40,226 nucleotides of DNA from positions 1 to 40,226 of the forward strand of contig JAJEIT010000090.1 in NCBI GenBank assembly GCA_022827945.1, given 5' to 3'. Under the pieces are notes generated by a model. The model was not told the origin of the DNA and did not search any database. It saw nothing but the letters and a program-made list of their open reading frames with translations. A program made the position numbers and the translations under genes. The stretch is from Dehalococcoidia bacterium (GTDB lineage: Bacteria > Chloroflexota > Dehalococcoidia > Tepidiformales > Tepidiformaceae). Position 1 is the stretch's first letter. The number at the start of each line of letters is the position of its first letter. Shown piece after piece: positions 15,059 to 22,843 of this stretch.

Positions 15059-16086
15059 CGGGTCGGGTCGAGCATGACCTTGATCACGCCGTCGTCGCGG
15101 TTGTCGAAGATCTCGTAGCCGCGGGGGCCATCGGACATGGGCAGGTGGTGGGTGAAGACGCGCTCGGGGTGGATCTTGCCCTCCTGCAGCAGGGGGACGA
15201 GCTCCGGCCAGGCGTACTGGGGCGAGACGAGCCCGACGCGGTAGGTAAGGTCCTTCCCGAAGAGCGCCATCAGGTTGACGGTCATCTCGGGGTCGGCGGT
15301 GGCGCCAACCTGGGAGAGGGAGCCGCCGTGGGCGAGCACGCCGAAGGCGATGCGGACGGTCGCCTGGGGGCCGGCGGCCTCGATGACGTGCTGGCAGCCC
15401 TTGCCGCCGGTCTGGTCGAGGACGGCCTCGACGGGGTCCACCTGGCCGGCGTCGATGGGGATGGCGCCGAGGCGCTCGGCCTCCTCGAGGCGGTGGGGCA
15501 CCTGGTCGATGGCGAACACCTTGGACGGGCCGAAGAGGAAGGAGGTCTCGAGCGCCATCTGGCCGACGGGTCCGGCGCCCACGACGGCGACGGTTCCCCC
15601 CGGCTGGATGCCCGCGCCGCGGACGCCCTTGTAGCCGGTGGGGAGGATGTCGGTGAGGAGGACGGCCTGCTCGTCGCTGACGCCGTCGGGGATCTGGAGG
15701 AGGGAGGAGTCGGCGGCGGGGACGGCGATGGCCTCGGCCTGGCCGAGGTTGAGGACGCGGGTCTCGCTGTTGGCGCAGCGCGCCGTGAGGAGGGCCTGGC
15801 AGTTCTCGCAGCGGCCGCAGCCGACGACGGCGGAGACGGCGACGTGATCGCCGGGGCGGATGCGGCGCACCTCGGGGCCGACCTCGACGACCTCGCCGAT
15901 GGCCTCGTGGCCCATGGTGGCGCCGATGCGCTCCTCGTTGACGGGGCCGTGGTAGCCGTGCAGGTCGGAGCCGCAGATGGCGAAGCTCGTCGTGCGGACG
16001 AGGGCGCCGTCGGGGGCGGGGACGCGGGCGTCGGGCACGTTCTCGAGCTCGATGCGCTTGTGGCCGCGGTAGACGAGGGCTCGCAT
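15055..16086 (-). CDS. Zinc-dependent alcohol dehydrogenase (MDR family)
   Basis: 343-residue medium-chain dehydrogenase/reductase. Catalytic zinc ligands sit in AICGSDLHGYHG and TMGHEAIGEV. The structural zinc lobe is intact: VGCGRCENCQALLTARC (four Cys). The NAD(P)-binding loop reads VAVVGAGPVGQMA. It would oxidise an alcohol or reduce an aldehyde/ketone in the cytosol. The start is the ATG at 16086 with GGAGG upstream; the open frame extends further without a ribosome site. Its -10 box is TAAGGT at 16133-16138. The 3' end overlaps paralog D by 4 bp in a shared CTAG. Confidence 0.93.
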   Translation of the reverse strand: MRALVYRGHKRIELENVPDARVPAPDGALVRTTSFAICGSDLHGYHGPVNEERIGATMGHEAIGEVVEVGPEVRRIRPGDHVAVSAVVGCGRCENCQALLTARCANSETRVLNLGQAEAIAVPAADSSLLQIPDGVSDEQAVLLTDILPTGYKGVRGAGIQPGGTVAVVGAGPVGQMALETSFLFGPSKVFAIDQVPHRLEEAERLGAIPIDAGQVDPVEAVLDQTGGKGCQHVIEAAGPQATVRIAFGVLAHGGSLSQVGATADPEMTVNLMALFGKDLTYRVGLVSPQYAWPELVPLLQEGKIHPERVFTHHLPMSDGPRGYEIFDNRDDGVIKVMLDPTR

Positions 16087-16132
16087 GGCAGTCCTCCCGG
16101 CGCCGTCGGGGGCGCGGAAACGGTGTCGCGCA

Positions 16133-16200
16133 ACCTTACCCCCTCGGGCGGGGCGCGGGAGCATCCACGAACGGCGATCGGAGGGTTGCTCGTGTATCGT
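16133..16200. promoter_or_regulatory. Divergent promoters, alcohol dehydrogenase / LLM
   Basis: Minus strand TAAGGT (16133-16138) with leader about 40 nt; plus strand TATCGT (16195-16200) with leader about 55 nt ending in AAGGAG (16248-16253). -35 boxes unclear. Confidence 0.4.
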
Positions 16201-16261
16201 CTCTGGCGCCCCTCGGGGGCCGCCTGTCGCGGCGAACGCGGGGCGAGAAGGAGACAAGCGC

Positions 16262-17152
16262 GTGACCGACGAACTGACCTTCGGATGGGTTTCCCCGGTG
16301 ATCGGCCTGCCGGACAGCGACCACGAGCCGATCGTGATGTACCAGGAGCGGAACATCCTGCCGACGGCGTTCCAGCACTTCGACTGCGTGTGGCTGGCGG
16401 ACCATTTCTACGGGTTCGCGAACGAGAACGACCCGTTCCTGGAGTCGTGGACGACGATGACGTGGCTGGCGGCGAAGTTCCCCACGGTGAAGCTGTGCCA
16501 CCACGTGATGGGGCAGGGCTACCGCAACCCGGCGCTGACGGCGAAGATGGCGGCGACCCTGCAGACGCTCTCGGGGGGGCGCTTCATCCTCGGCATCGGG
16601 GCCGGCTGGCGGGGGGAGGAGTTCGAGCGCTACGGGTACGAGTTCCCTTCGACCGCGACGCGCATCCGGCAGCTGGAGGAGACGATCCAGATCTGCCGCC
16701 TGATGTGGACGGAGGAGTCGCCGAGCTTCGAAGGCCGCTACTACACGATCAAGGACGCGAAGGCGCCGCCCCGGCCGGACCCGATGATCCCGATCATGGT
16801 GGGGGCGCAGGGCGAGCAGCTCTCGCTGCCGATGGTGGGCCGCCAGGCCGACGGGTGGAACACGTTCTGGTGGCCGCGGGAGGAGTGGGAGGAGAACTGG
16901 ACGCGGAAGCGCGACATCGTGCTGAAATCAGCCGAGGAAGCCGGCCGGGATCCCGCCGACATCACGATCAGCGTGACCCGCGAGGTGGGCCTTCCGAACA
17001 ACAGCCAGGAATCAGAGGAGTGGCGCGAGGTGCTCGAGCGCTTCCGCGAGCTGGGCGTGCGGCACTTCACCTGCGACTTCGGGCACCCGACCTCGACGGA
17101 GCCTGTGCTCCGCTTCGTGGAAGAGGTGATGAACCCGATGCGCGAGGCGTAG
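16262..17152 (+). CDS. LLM-class flavin/F420-dependent oxidoreductase
   Basis: 296-residue LLM TIM-barrel protein. WLADHFYGF, HHVMGQGYRNPAL, SGGRFILGIGAGWRGEEFE and PIMVGAQGEQLSLP are the expected segments. It would act on a small molecule using F420H2 or FMNH2; which is not readable. The start is GTG at 16262 with AAGGAG 8 nt upstream; the frame is open further upstream without support. It is convergent with the ABM gene across a repeat-rich gap. Confidence 0.92.
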   Translation: MTDELTFGWVSPVIGLPDSDHEPIVMYQERNILPTAFQHFDCVWLADHFYGFANENDPFLESWTTMTWLAAKFPTVKLCHHVMGQGYRNPALTAKMAATLQTLSGGRFILGIGAGWRGEEFERYGYEFPSTATRIRQLEETIQICRLMWTEESPSFEGRYYTIKDAKAPPRPDPMIPIMVGAQGEQLSLPMVGRQADGWNTFWWPREEWEENWTRKRDIVLKSAEEAGRDPADITISVTREVGLPNNSQESEEWREVLERFRELGVRHFTCDFGHPTSTEPVLRFVEEVMNPMREA

Positions 17153-17280
17153 CGGCTGGTGGTCGGTGGCCGGTGATCGGTGGTCGGTCCCCACTCCGCC
17201 CCGTGAGTGAGCGGAGGGAGGCTTGCCGGGCTTGCCAGCCGGCAGCCCGCGGTCACCAGGCACTAGCCACTAGCCACTCG
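17153..17280. repeat. Repeat-rich convergent intergenic region
   Basis: After the LLM stop, GGTGGTC/GGTGGCC/GGTGATC heptads run to about 17192. At 17261-17280 the opposite strand has the related AGTGGCTAGTGGCTAGTG, reaching into the 3' end of the ABM gene. The two halves are loosely inverted, with a small hairpin (TGCCGG/CCGGCA) between. It could act as a bidirectional transcription end. It is not a CRISPR array: units are too short and there are no spacers. Confidence 0.5.
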
Positions 17281-17566
17281 TCTTGCTGAAGCGGCGCATG
17301 TCCGGCGGGCCGGCCATGTAGTCGCCGAGGCTGGGGCCGCCGCGGCTGCCGGCGTTGGCGAGGTGGGCGTTCAGGTCCTCGTCGCTCTCCCATTCCTCGA
17401 CCATGGCGAAGACGGTGGGGTCTTCGTTGTCCTGCCAGAGCTCGTAGCGGATGCAGCCCTTCTCCTGCTGGCTGGGGGCGACGACGAACTCGTTCGCGAC
17501 GCGGGCGAACTCTTCGGTCTTGTCGGCCTGGATGCTGAAACGGGCAACGACTCCGACGGTGGGCAT
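17270..17566 (-). CDS. ABM-fold monooxygenase-like protein
   Basis: 98-residue antibiotic-biosynthesis-monooxygenase (ABM) fold protein: VARFSIQADKTEEFARVAN, the central QQEKGCIRYELWQDNED, and FAMVEEWESDEDLNAH. This family forms ferredoxin-like dimers that oxygenate quinol-type compounds without cofactor, or degrade heme; the substrate here is unknown. The start is the ATG at 17566 with AGGAGG upstream. The -10 box TACGAT is at 17600-17605. It is divergent from the second Rieske gene. The last codons and TAG stop fall in a TAGCCAC repeat, so the C-terminus may have been altered by the repeat. Confidence 0.88.
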   Translation of the reverse strand: MPTVGVVARFSIQADKTEEFARVANEFVVAPSQQEKGCIRYELWQDNEDPTVFAMVEEWESDEDLNAHLANAGSRGGPSLGDYMAGPPDMRRFSKTSG

Positions 17567-17599
17567 GGGGCGCCTCCTGTGCGTGATTTCGGCGGGCGC

Positions 17600-17605
17600 A
17601 TCGTA
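17600..17605 (-). promoter_or_regulatory. -10 box (TACGAT) for ABM gene
   Basis: Minus-strand TACGAT, leader about 30 nt with AGGAGG. On the plus strand of the same gap TTGACG (17644-17649) is a candidate -35 for the Rieske gene, but its -10 is weak. Confidence 0.35.
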
Positions 17606-17720
17606 GAGGACGGGGATAGGAAGGCGCATCCTGCCCCGCAGCATTGACGCGCGGGCGGGGCAATGCCACCATCGCGGCACGGAATATCCCCCGTCGCCAC
17701 GAGCGCAAGGAGGGGCCCTT

Positions 17721-19049
17721 ATGGTCACCCAGAATCAAGAGATGCCGATGACCCCGCTGGAGCGGGTTGACGAGCCCGACATGGGCACGGGCCTCATCGA
17801 TCAGACGCGCTACACCGACCCCGAGTTCGCGAAGCTCGAGTGGGAGCGGATGTGGACGAAGACCTGGAACATCGCCGGGCCGCTGTGCGACATCCCCGAA
17901 GTGGGGGACTACTTCACGCACACGCTGGGGCGGGAGTCGTTCATCTTCATCCGCACGGGCGAGGACGAGGTGAAGGGCTACTACAACATCTGCCCGCATC
18001 GCGGCAGCCGCCTGCGCCCGAGCGTGGGCGCAGGCCACGCGGAGCAGCTGCAATGCCCCTTCCACCTCTGGACGTTCAACATCGAGGGCGAGCTGCACAC
18101 GGTTCCCGACCGGCAGCACTTCGTGAACGGCATTCCCGAGGAGAAACAGCACCTGGCGGAGGTTCGGGTCGATACCTGGGGCCCTTTCGTGTTCTTCAAC
18201 ATGGACGACGAGGCGGAGTCGCTGACCGACTTCCTGGGCGTGATTCCCTCGCACCTCGACCCGTATCACTTCGAGGAATACCACCTGGTGCAGGACTACC
18301 AGCTGATCTGGGACTGCAACTGGAAGTTCGCGGTCGACCAGTTCGCGGAGATCTACCACCTGCCGGCGCTGCACCCGCAGCTGATCGAGTGGTGGGACAC
18401 GGCGGGAACGCCGCTGGACGTGTACGACGGGGGCAGGCACAGCCGCCAGCTCATCCGCCAGGGATACCCGGACGGGGGCGCCTGGACGGACGAGATGGCT
18501 CGCCGCCACGGCTACACGGACAAGGAGATGATCACCGACTCGCAGTGGCAGCAGCTTGCCGCGGTCGGGATCGAGCAGGACGAGTTCGAGGGCGGCGTAA
18601 ACGACGTCCGCCCCGCGATCATCGAGGCACGCCGCGAGCTGTACGAGGCGATGGGGGTGGACGTCTCGGCGCTCCACGGCGAGCAGCTGATCGACGACTA
18701 CCACTACATGATCTTCCCGAACATCACGCTGAACATCGGAGGCACGTCGCTGACGTACTTCCGGGCGCGTCCGCACCCGACGAACCCGGACCAGTGCCTC
18801 TGGGACTACCAGACGTACGTGCGGCTTCCGGAGGGCACGCCCATCCCGCCGCGTCCGGCGACGGTGCGGGGCTCGGCGCACGAGGTCGAGGTGTTCGAGG
18901 CGCTGGCGCAGGACATGGCGCAGGCGCAGATCGTGCAGGAGTCGTACCACTCCCAGGGGTTCAACGGCATCCTGCTGAACAGCGAGGAGCGTCGCGTGCG
19001 GGCCATGCACTACGCGCTGGAGCAGTACCTCTTCGGCCCGGACCGCTAG
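17721..19049 (+). CDS. Rieske non-heme iron oxygenase, large subunit (paralog 1 of 2)
   Basis: 442 residues, normal length. Rieske ligands: NICPHRGSRLR (Cys91, His93) and QCPFHLWTF (Cys112, His115); Leu replaces the usual Gly after the last ligand. Mononuclear iron: QFAEIYHLPALHPQ with His213 and His218. The N-terminus has DEPDMGTGLID, also present in the paralog at 24731. The start is the ATG at 17721 with AAGGAGG about 9 nt upstream. It would oxygenate an organic substrate with electrons from an unlinked reductase. It stands alone, facing HicB across 19 bp. Confidence 0.93.
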   Translation: MVTQNQEMPMTPLERVDEPDMGTGLIDQTRYTDPEFAKLEWERMWTKTWNIAGPLCDIPEVGDYFTHTLGRESFIFIRTGEDEVKGYYNICPHRGSRLRPSVGAGHAEQLQCPFHLWTFNIEGELHTVPDRQHFVNGIPEEKQHLAEVRVDTWGPFVFFNMDDEAESLTDFLGVIPSHLDPYHFEEYHLVQDYQLIWDCNWKFAVDQFAEIYHLPALHPQLIEWWDTAGTPLDVYDGGRHSRQLIRQGYPDGGAWTDEMARRHGYTDKEMITDSQWQQLAAVGIEQDEFEGGVNDVRPAIIEARRELYEAMGVDVSALHGEQLIDDYHYMIFPNITLNIGGTSLTYFRARPHPTNPDQCLWDYQTYVRLPEGTPIPPRPATVRGSAHEVEVFEALAQDMAQAQIVQESYHSQGFNGILLNSEERRVRAMHYALEQYLFGPDR

Positions 19050-19068
19050 GGTTCGGGGCCGGCAGCGC

Positions 19069-19470
19069 TCACTTCGCCGTGCTGGCGTAGTGAAGGACCG
19101 CGCTGGCGAGCAGGCCTGAGCGGGATTCGCCCTCGCGGGCGGCGACCTCGTCCGCGATGGCGAGAACCCGCGCGGGCATGGTGACGTTGATGCGAACGGC
19201 CTTGCCCGAGAGTTTCGCCAGGTCGACCTCGACCAGCGCCCAGATTCCATCGGCGTAGGCCGCATCCGCCTGGTGGATCTCCAGCGGGCGCTGCTCGGGG
19301 ATTGGCTGTCCCTCCATGAGCAGGGTCTCGATGTGGCCGGCAATCGCCTCGGGCGCCAGCTCGAGTGCTTGCTCGATGGTATCGCCCGCTGAGAAGCAGC
19401 CGGGCAGATCGGGAACGGTGACCCCGTAGCTGCTGCCCTCGTCGTGGTGAATCACGATCGGGTACCGCAT
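19069..19470 (-). CDS. hicB: HicB antitoxin
   Basis: 133-residue antitoxin of a type II HicAB module. The N-terminal half has the HicB partial RNase-H-like fold: YPIVIHHDEGSSYGVTVPDL, then PGCFSAGDTIEQAL. The C-terminal half (VRINVTMPARVLAIADEVAA, then SRSGLLASAVLHYAS) looks like a ribbon-helix-helix DNA-binding domain, so it can repress its own promoter. The start is the ATG at 19470, which shares one base with the hicA TAA stop (TAATG), with GGAGG upstream. The usual order hicA then hicB is kept. Confidence 0.92.
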   Translation of the reverse strand: MRYPIVIHHDEGSSYGVTVPDLPGCFSAGDTIEQALELAPEAIAGHIETLLMEGQPIPEQRPLEIHQADAAYADGIWALVEVDLAKLSGKAVRINVTMPARVLAIADEVAAREGESRSGLLASAVLHYASTAK

Positions 19471-19664
19471 TACCTGTCCCTCCAGTCCCAACCCGCTTGC
19501 CGAAAGATGTTACGCAGCGTGCCGGTCGGGATGTCCCTGCGCGGGTGCTGGATCGTCGTGACGCCGGCTCGGTCCGGGTGCACGAAGTTGTGGTGGCTCC
19601 CTCGCACGTTGCGGAGCATCCAGCCGTCTTGTCGCAGACGGCGGATGACCTCCCTGCTATCCAC
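19470..19664 (-). CDS. hicA: HicA mRNA interferase toxin
   Basis: 64-residue toxin with a double-stranded-RNA-binding-like fold. The catalytic His lies in RNVRGSHHNFVHP; QHPRRDIPTGTLRNIFRQAG is the conserved C-terminal helix region. It cleaves mRNA when free of HicB. The start is GTG at 19664; directly before it is a 17-bp inverted repeat that holds the -10 box TAGAAT ending 6 nt before the GTG, so translation is probably leaderless. The pair has less extreme GC than the surrounding catabolic genes, which suggests transfer. Confidence 0.92.
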   Translation of the reverse strand: MDSREVIRRLRQDGWMLRNVRGSHHNFVHPDRAGVTTIQHPRRDIPTGTLRNIFRQAGWDWRDR

Positions 19665-19681
19665 GTGTGTATTCTACACAC
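19665..19681 (-). promoter_or_regulatory. hicAB promoter with perfect inverted-repeat operator
   Basis: GTGTGTA, 3-nt spacer GAA, TACACAC (minus strand): 7-bp perfect arms. The -10 box TAGAAT (19671-19676) spans the spacer, and the repeat ends at the base before the hicA GTG. A repressor bound here would cover the -10 box and transcription start, as expected for HicB autoregulation. Confidence 0.7.
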
Positions 19682-19733
19682 TCATCGTCCGGCGCTGGCG
19701 CACCGTTAGGACCTCCCCGGTCGCGTGCCCTTC

Positions 19734-21485
19734 CTACCTCGGGATGACGGGCAGGGTGATGTGGGAGGGGTGCTGGGCGTCGTGCAGGACCGCCTGGGCG
19801 GCGGGTACGAGGTTGCTCTCGCTCTCCACGGGGGTGCCGGTGTTGGGGTTGCGATCGAAGCGCGGGAAGCAGGACGAGCTGATCTCGATGCGGATCCGGT
19901 GTCCGGCGAGGAAGACGTGGCTCGTGGCCCACAGGTCGATCTCGTAGCGGTAGGCCTGGCCGGGGGTCAGCAGCGTGGGGTTGCTGGCTGAGTCCCGGTA
20001 GCGGGCCCGAATCATGCCGTCCTGCAGGTTCTGGGCGTAGCCGTCGGGGTAGACATCGACGAGCTTGGCGGTGAAGTCGGTGTCGACGGCGGAGGTGGTG
20101 GCCCAGAGGGTGACGCGCAGGGGCCCGGTGACCTCGAGATCCTCGGCGAGGACCTCGCTGGAGTAGACGAGCACGTCGTCGCGCTCCTCCGCGGGGCGCT
20201 GGTCGAAGGCGCCGCGGGCGATGATGAGGTTGTTGCCGCCGAGGCTGGGGACGGGGTCGTTGGGGTCGTAGACGTAGCGGTCGGGGGGCTCGATGGCGGG
20301 GGGCTCGGGGCTGAGGGCGCCGTCGCCGTTGAGGCTGTTGGCGGAGCCGCCGCTGTGGAGGTACCAGGGGGTGTATTCGGTGCGGGCGAGGGGCCATTCC
20401 TGCTCGTCCCGCCAGCGGTTCTCGCCCATGACGAAGATGCGCACGGGAGCCTCGTCCATGATCCCGGTGTCCTCGCCCTTGAGCCAGTGGCCGAACCAGC
20501 GCTTCTGGATCTCCATGAAGTCGATCTCGGCTTCCGGGCCGAAGTCGAGGTCGCCGGTGCCGCCGCTCTCAGGAAGGGAGTAGCCGATGTGGCCCCAGGG
20601 GCCGACGAGCAGGCGCTGCTTGCCGCGGGCGTTGGGGCCGCCGAGGGCGTTGATGCCCTCGAAGCCGGAGAGGGTGCCCTCCAGGAAGATGTCGTACCAG
20701 GAGCCGAAGTGGAGCATGGGCATGTCGACGGTGTGGAAGCCGCGGCGGACGTTGATCTCGTGCCAGAAGGGGCCGTCATCCGGATTGTTGAGGTAGTCGC
20801 CGAAGTAGGGAGCGCTGTCCTTCATGCGCTCGATCCAGTCGGTGAGGGGGACGTGGGCGTAGCCCTCGGGGGTGAGGGGCTGGGCGAAGAAGCCGTGCTC
20901 CTCGGGCGGGTCGAGATAGGCCTCGAGGGTGTCCATCTCCTCGCCGGTGAGGCCCTTGCGCTCGAGGGTGTTGCGGCCCTTGAGGAGGGAGTAGGGGACC
21001 ATCCAGCCGTGCTCGAGGGCGCCGCCGGCGTGGCGGGTCCAGCTCTGGCGGTGGTCGGCGGTGCCAGAGACGGGCGCCATCGCCTTCAGGTGGGGCGGGG
21101 AGTGGGGGGCGAGCTGGTACTGGTCGGCGCCCAGGTAGGACTGGCCGAAGGTTCCGACGTTGCCGTCGCACCAGGACTGCTCGGCGAGCCACTCGACGGT
21201 GTCGTAGCCGTCGGGGCCCTCGTGCAGGTGGGGGGTGTACTCGCCTTCGGAGCCGAAACGTCCGCGGCAGTCCTGCGTAACGTAGACGTAGCCGAGGGGC
21301 AGCCAGAAGTCGATGCCGGTGCCTTCCCGGCCGGTGGTCCGCCCGTAGGGGGAACGCGTCAGGAGGGTGGGGAAGGGGCCGGGACCGGCGGGGCGGTAGA
21401 TGTCGCACTCAAGACGGACACCGTCGCGCATCGGGATCATGACGTTCTCTTCGACGGTCACGTCCATTCCAAACATCTCGGTCAT
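19734..21485 (-). CDS. CocE/NonD family hydrolase (X-Pro dipeptidyl-peptidase-like)
   Basis: 583-residue serine hydrolase. The N-terminal alpha/beta hydrolase has MIPMRDGVRLECDIYRP, TRSPYGRT, YVTQDCRGRFGSEGE and the nucleophile elbow GTFGQSYLGA (Ser). The C-terminal jelly-roll part holds VTGPLRVTLWATTSAVDTDF and HRIRIEISSSCFPRFDRNPN, typical of CocE/GAA proteins. It would hydrolyse esters, amides or acyl groups of small molecules; family members include cocaine esterase and alpha-amino acid ester hydrolases. The start is the ATG at 21485 with AGGAGG upstream and a TACCCT -10 box at 21513-21518. No signal peptide seen. Substrate unknown. Confidence 0.93.
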   Translation of the reverse strand: MTEMFGMDVTVEENVMIPMRDGVRLECDIYRPAGPGPFPTLLTRSPYGRTTGREGTGIDFWLPLGYVYVTQDCRGRFGSEGEYTPHLHEGPDGYDTVEWLAEQSWCDGNVGTFGQSYLGADQYQLAPHSPPHLKAMAPVSGTADHRQSWTRHAGGALEHGWMVPYSLLKGRNTLERKGLTGEEMDTLEAYLDPPEEHGFFAQPLTPEGYAHVPLTDWIERMKDSAPYFGDYLNNPDDGPFWHEINVRRGFHTVDMPMLHFGSWYDIFLEGTLSGFEGINALGGPNARGKQRLLVGPWGHIGYSLPESGGTGDLDFGPEAEIDFMEIQKRWFGHWLKGEDTGIMDEAPVRIFVMGENRWRDEQEWPLARTEYTPWYLHSGGSANSLNGDGALSPEPPAIEPPDRYVYDPNDPVPSLGGNNLIIARGAFDQRPAEERDDVLVYSSEVLAEDLEVTGPLRVTLWATTSAVDTDFTAKLVDVYPDGYAQNLQDGMIRARYRDSASNPTLLTPGQAYRYEIDLWATSHVFLAGHRIRIEISSSCFPRFDRNPNTGTPVESESNLVPAAQAVLHDAQHPSHITLPVIPR

Positions 21486-21512
21486 GGCGGTCCTCCTGTG
21501 CGGAACGGGGGG

Positions 21513-21518
21513 AGGGTA
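21513..21518 (-). promoter_or_regulatory. -10 box (TACCCT) for CocE-type hydrolase
   Basis: Minus-strand TACCCT in the 59-bp gap after the YHS gene; leader about 25 nt containing AGGAGG. Confidence 0.35.
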
Positions 21519-21544
21519 CACGACGGGAGGGGATGCCTGCGGGG

Positions 21545-21760
21545 TCAGCTTTCGGCGGCGGCGCCCTCGATGAAGTCGTCCGGCGTGGCCATGAACCTGA
21601 GGCGGCATTCGAGCGAGCAGAAGTAGTACCAGCGGCCCTGGTAGAAGCGCTTGGCGCCCGTGCCGCTGGCGCGCTCGGGCGCTCCGCCGGGGACGTGGCC
21701 GGTGACGGCGTCGACGTCGCCCTCGGCGACCTCGCGGCCGCAGACGAGGTCTACTGCCAG
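21545..21760 (-). CDS. YHS-domain protein, probable CTG start
   Basis: 71-residue small protein. The N-terminus AVDLVCGREV matches the YHS family start (usually MAVDPVCGM), and RFYQGRWYYFCSLECRLRF with TPDDFI is the C-terminal half of the domain. YHS domains bind metals through Cys/His. The initiator Met position is encoded by CTG (21758-21760); the frame has no ATG, GTG or TTG at this place. GAGGTG stands 5-6 nt upstream and the CTG overlaps the 3' end of the acyl-CoA dehydrogenase gene by 10 bp. A 14-residue Gly/Ala-rich insertion (GHVPGGAPERASGT) separates the two halves of the domain. Role unknown, perhaps metal supply. Confidence 0.78.
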   Translation of the reverse strand: MAVDLVCGREVAEGDVDAVTGHVPGGAPERASGTGAKRFYQGRWYYFCSLECRLRFMATPDDFIEGAAAES

Positions 21761-22833
21761 GGCTGCACCTCGTCGAGGGTGTCGGCGGCGACGCGGAGGC
21801 ACTCCTCGGCGCTGCCCCAGGCGAGGGCGCGCTCCTTGCCGTGGCGGCTGAAGAAGTGGAGGTCGTACTCCTCCGTGTAGCCGATCCCGCCAAAGAGGAT
21901 GTGGGCCTGCATGGTGACCTCGGTGCCGGCGCGGGAGGCGAGCGCCTTGGCCTTCGCGATCTGGCGGTCGCTGGCGATGCCCTGGTCGAGGCGCCAGACG
22001 GACTGGTAGACGAGGAAGCGCGCGGAGAGCGTCTGCGTGGCCATGTTCGCGCAGTGGTGCTGAACCGCCTGGAAGGAGCCGATGGGCCGCCCGAACTGGA
22101 CGCGCATGCCGACGTACTCGACGGTCATGTCGAGGGCCTGCTGGGCGTTGCCGAGGCACTGGACGGCGCAGAGCGCGCGTCCGGCGCGGCGCAGGAACTG
22201 CAGCGCCTCGGCGCCGCCGGCGCGGCGGGCGGGCGCGCCCTCGTACGTGCACTGGGCGAGCGGCGTGCGCGCGATCGTGCTGAGGGACTCGGCGGTGACG
22301 CCCTCGGCCGTTGTCTCGACGAGGTAGAGGCCGGGTTCGCCGTCCTCGGTCGCCTCGACGAGGTGATGGGTGACGTCGGCGCCGTAGTCGACGAAGCGGC
22401 GTTCGCCCGTGAGGGCGCCGCTCTCGACGCGCGGGGAGGCGCCGTTGGCCGGCGTCGAGCCCTGGAGGGCGGGGGCGATCGTGACAGCGCCGCTGATGAC
22501 GCCGCGGACGACTTCTTCGGCGAGGGCCTCGGCGCCGTGGCGCTCGATGGCGAGGGCGGAGGCGGTCGTCTCGAGGAAGGGGATGATGCAGGCGCGGCGG
22601 GTCAGCTCTTCGAGGACGACGGCGGTGTCGGTGAGCTCGCCACCCTCGCCGCCGTGCGCTTCGGCGAACGGCAGGGCGAGGAAGCCGGCGCCCGCGAGGT
22701 ACTCCCAGAGGGCCTGGTCGGCGCCGCCCTCGCGTTCGAGCTCGCGGATGCGGTCGAACGGCACCTCGTTGGCGAGGTAGTCACGGAGGGACTCGCGGAG
22801 GAGTCGTTGGGTGTCGCTGAGGGTGGTGTCCAT
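21751..22833 (-). CDS. Acyl-CoA dehydrogenase, shorter partner
   Basis: 360-residue FAD-dependent acyl-CoA dehydrogenase. N-terminal helices, then FAEAHGGEGGELTDTAVVLE, and the C-terminal bundle GMRVQFGRPIGSFQAVQHHC followed by FGGIGYTEEYDLHFFSRHGK. It lacks the clear substrate/FAD loop of the longer neighbour (it has no YSEPNAG-like segment). Adjacent long plus short dehydrogenases are the pattern of heterotetrameric enzymes in steroid side-chain degradation, so the two may pair; that is inference. The start is the ATG at 22833, 10 bp after the previous stop. Ribosome site weak. Confidence 0.92.
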   Translation of the reverse strand: MDTTLSDTQRLLRESLRDYLANEVPFDRIRELEREGGADQALWEYLAGAGFLALPFAEAHGGEGGELTDTAVVLEELTRRACIIPFLETTASALAIERHGAEALAEEVVRGVISGAVTIAPALQGSTPANGASPRVESGALTGERRFVDYGADVTHHLVEATEDGEPGLYLVETTAEGVTAESLSTIARTPLAQCTYEGAPARRAGGAEALQFLRRAGRALCAVQCLGNAQQALDMTVEYVGMRVQFGRPIGSFQAVQHHCANMATQTLSARFLVYQSVWRLDQGIASDRQIAKAKALASRAGTEVTMQAHILFGGIGYTEEYDLHFFSRHGKERALAWGSAEECLRVAADTLDEVQPWQ

Positions 22834-22843
22834 GTGGCGCTCG

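Noticed and set aside
14905-17289. 794-codon plus-strand open frame over alcohol dehydrogenase and LLM genes
   Set aside because: It runs antisense to one gene and out of frame with another; no domain.
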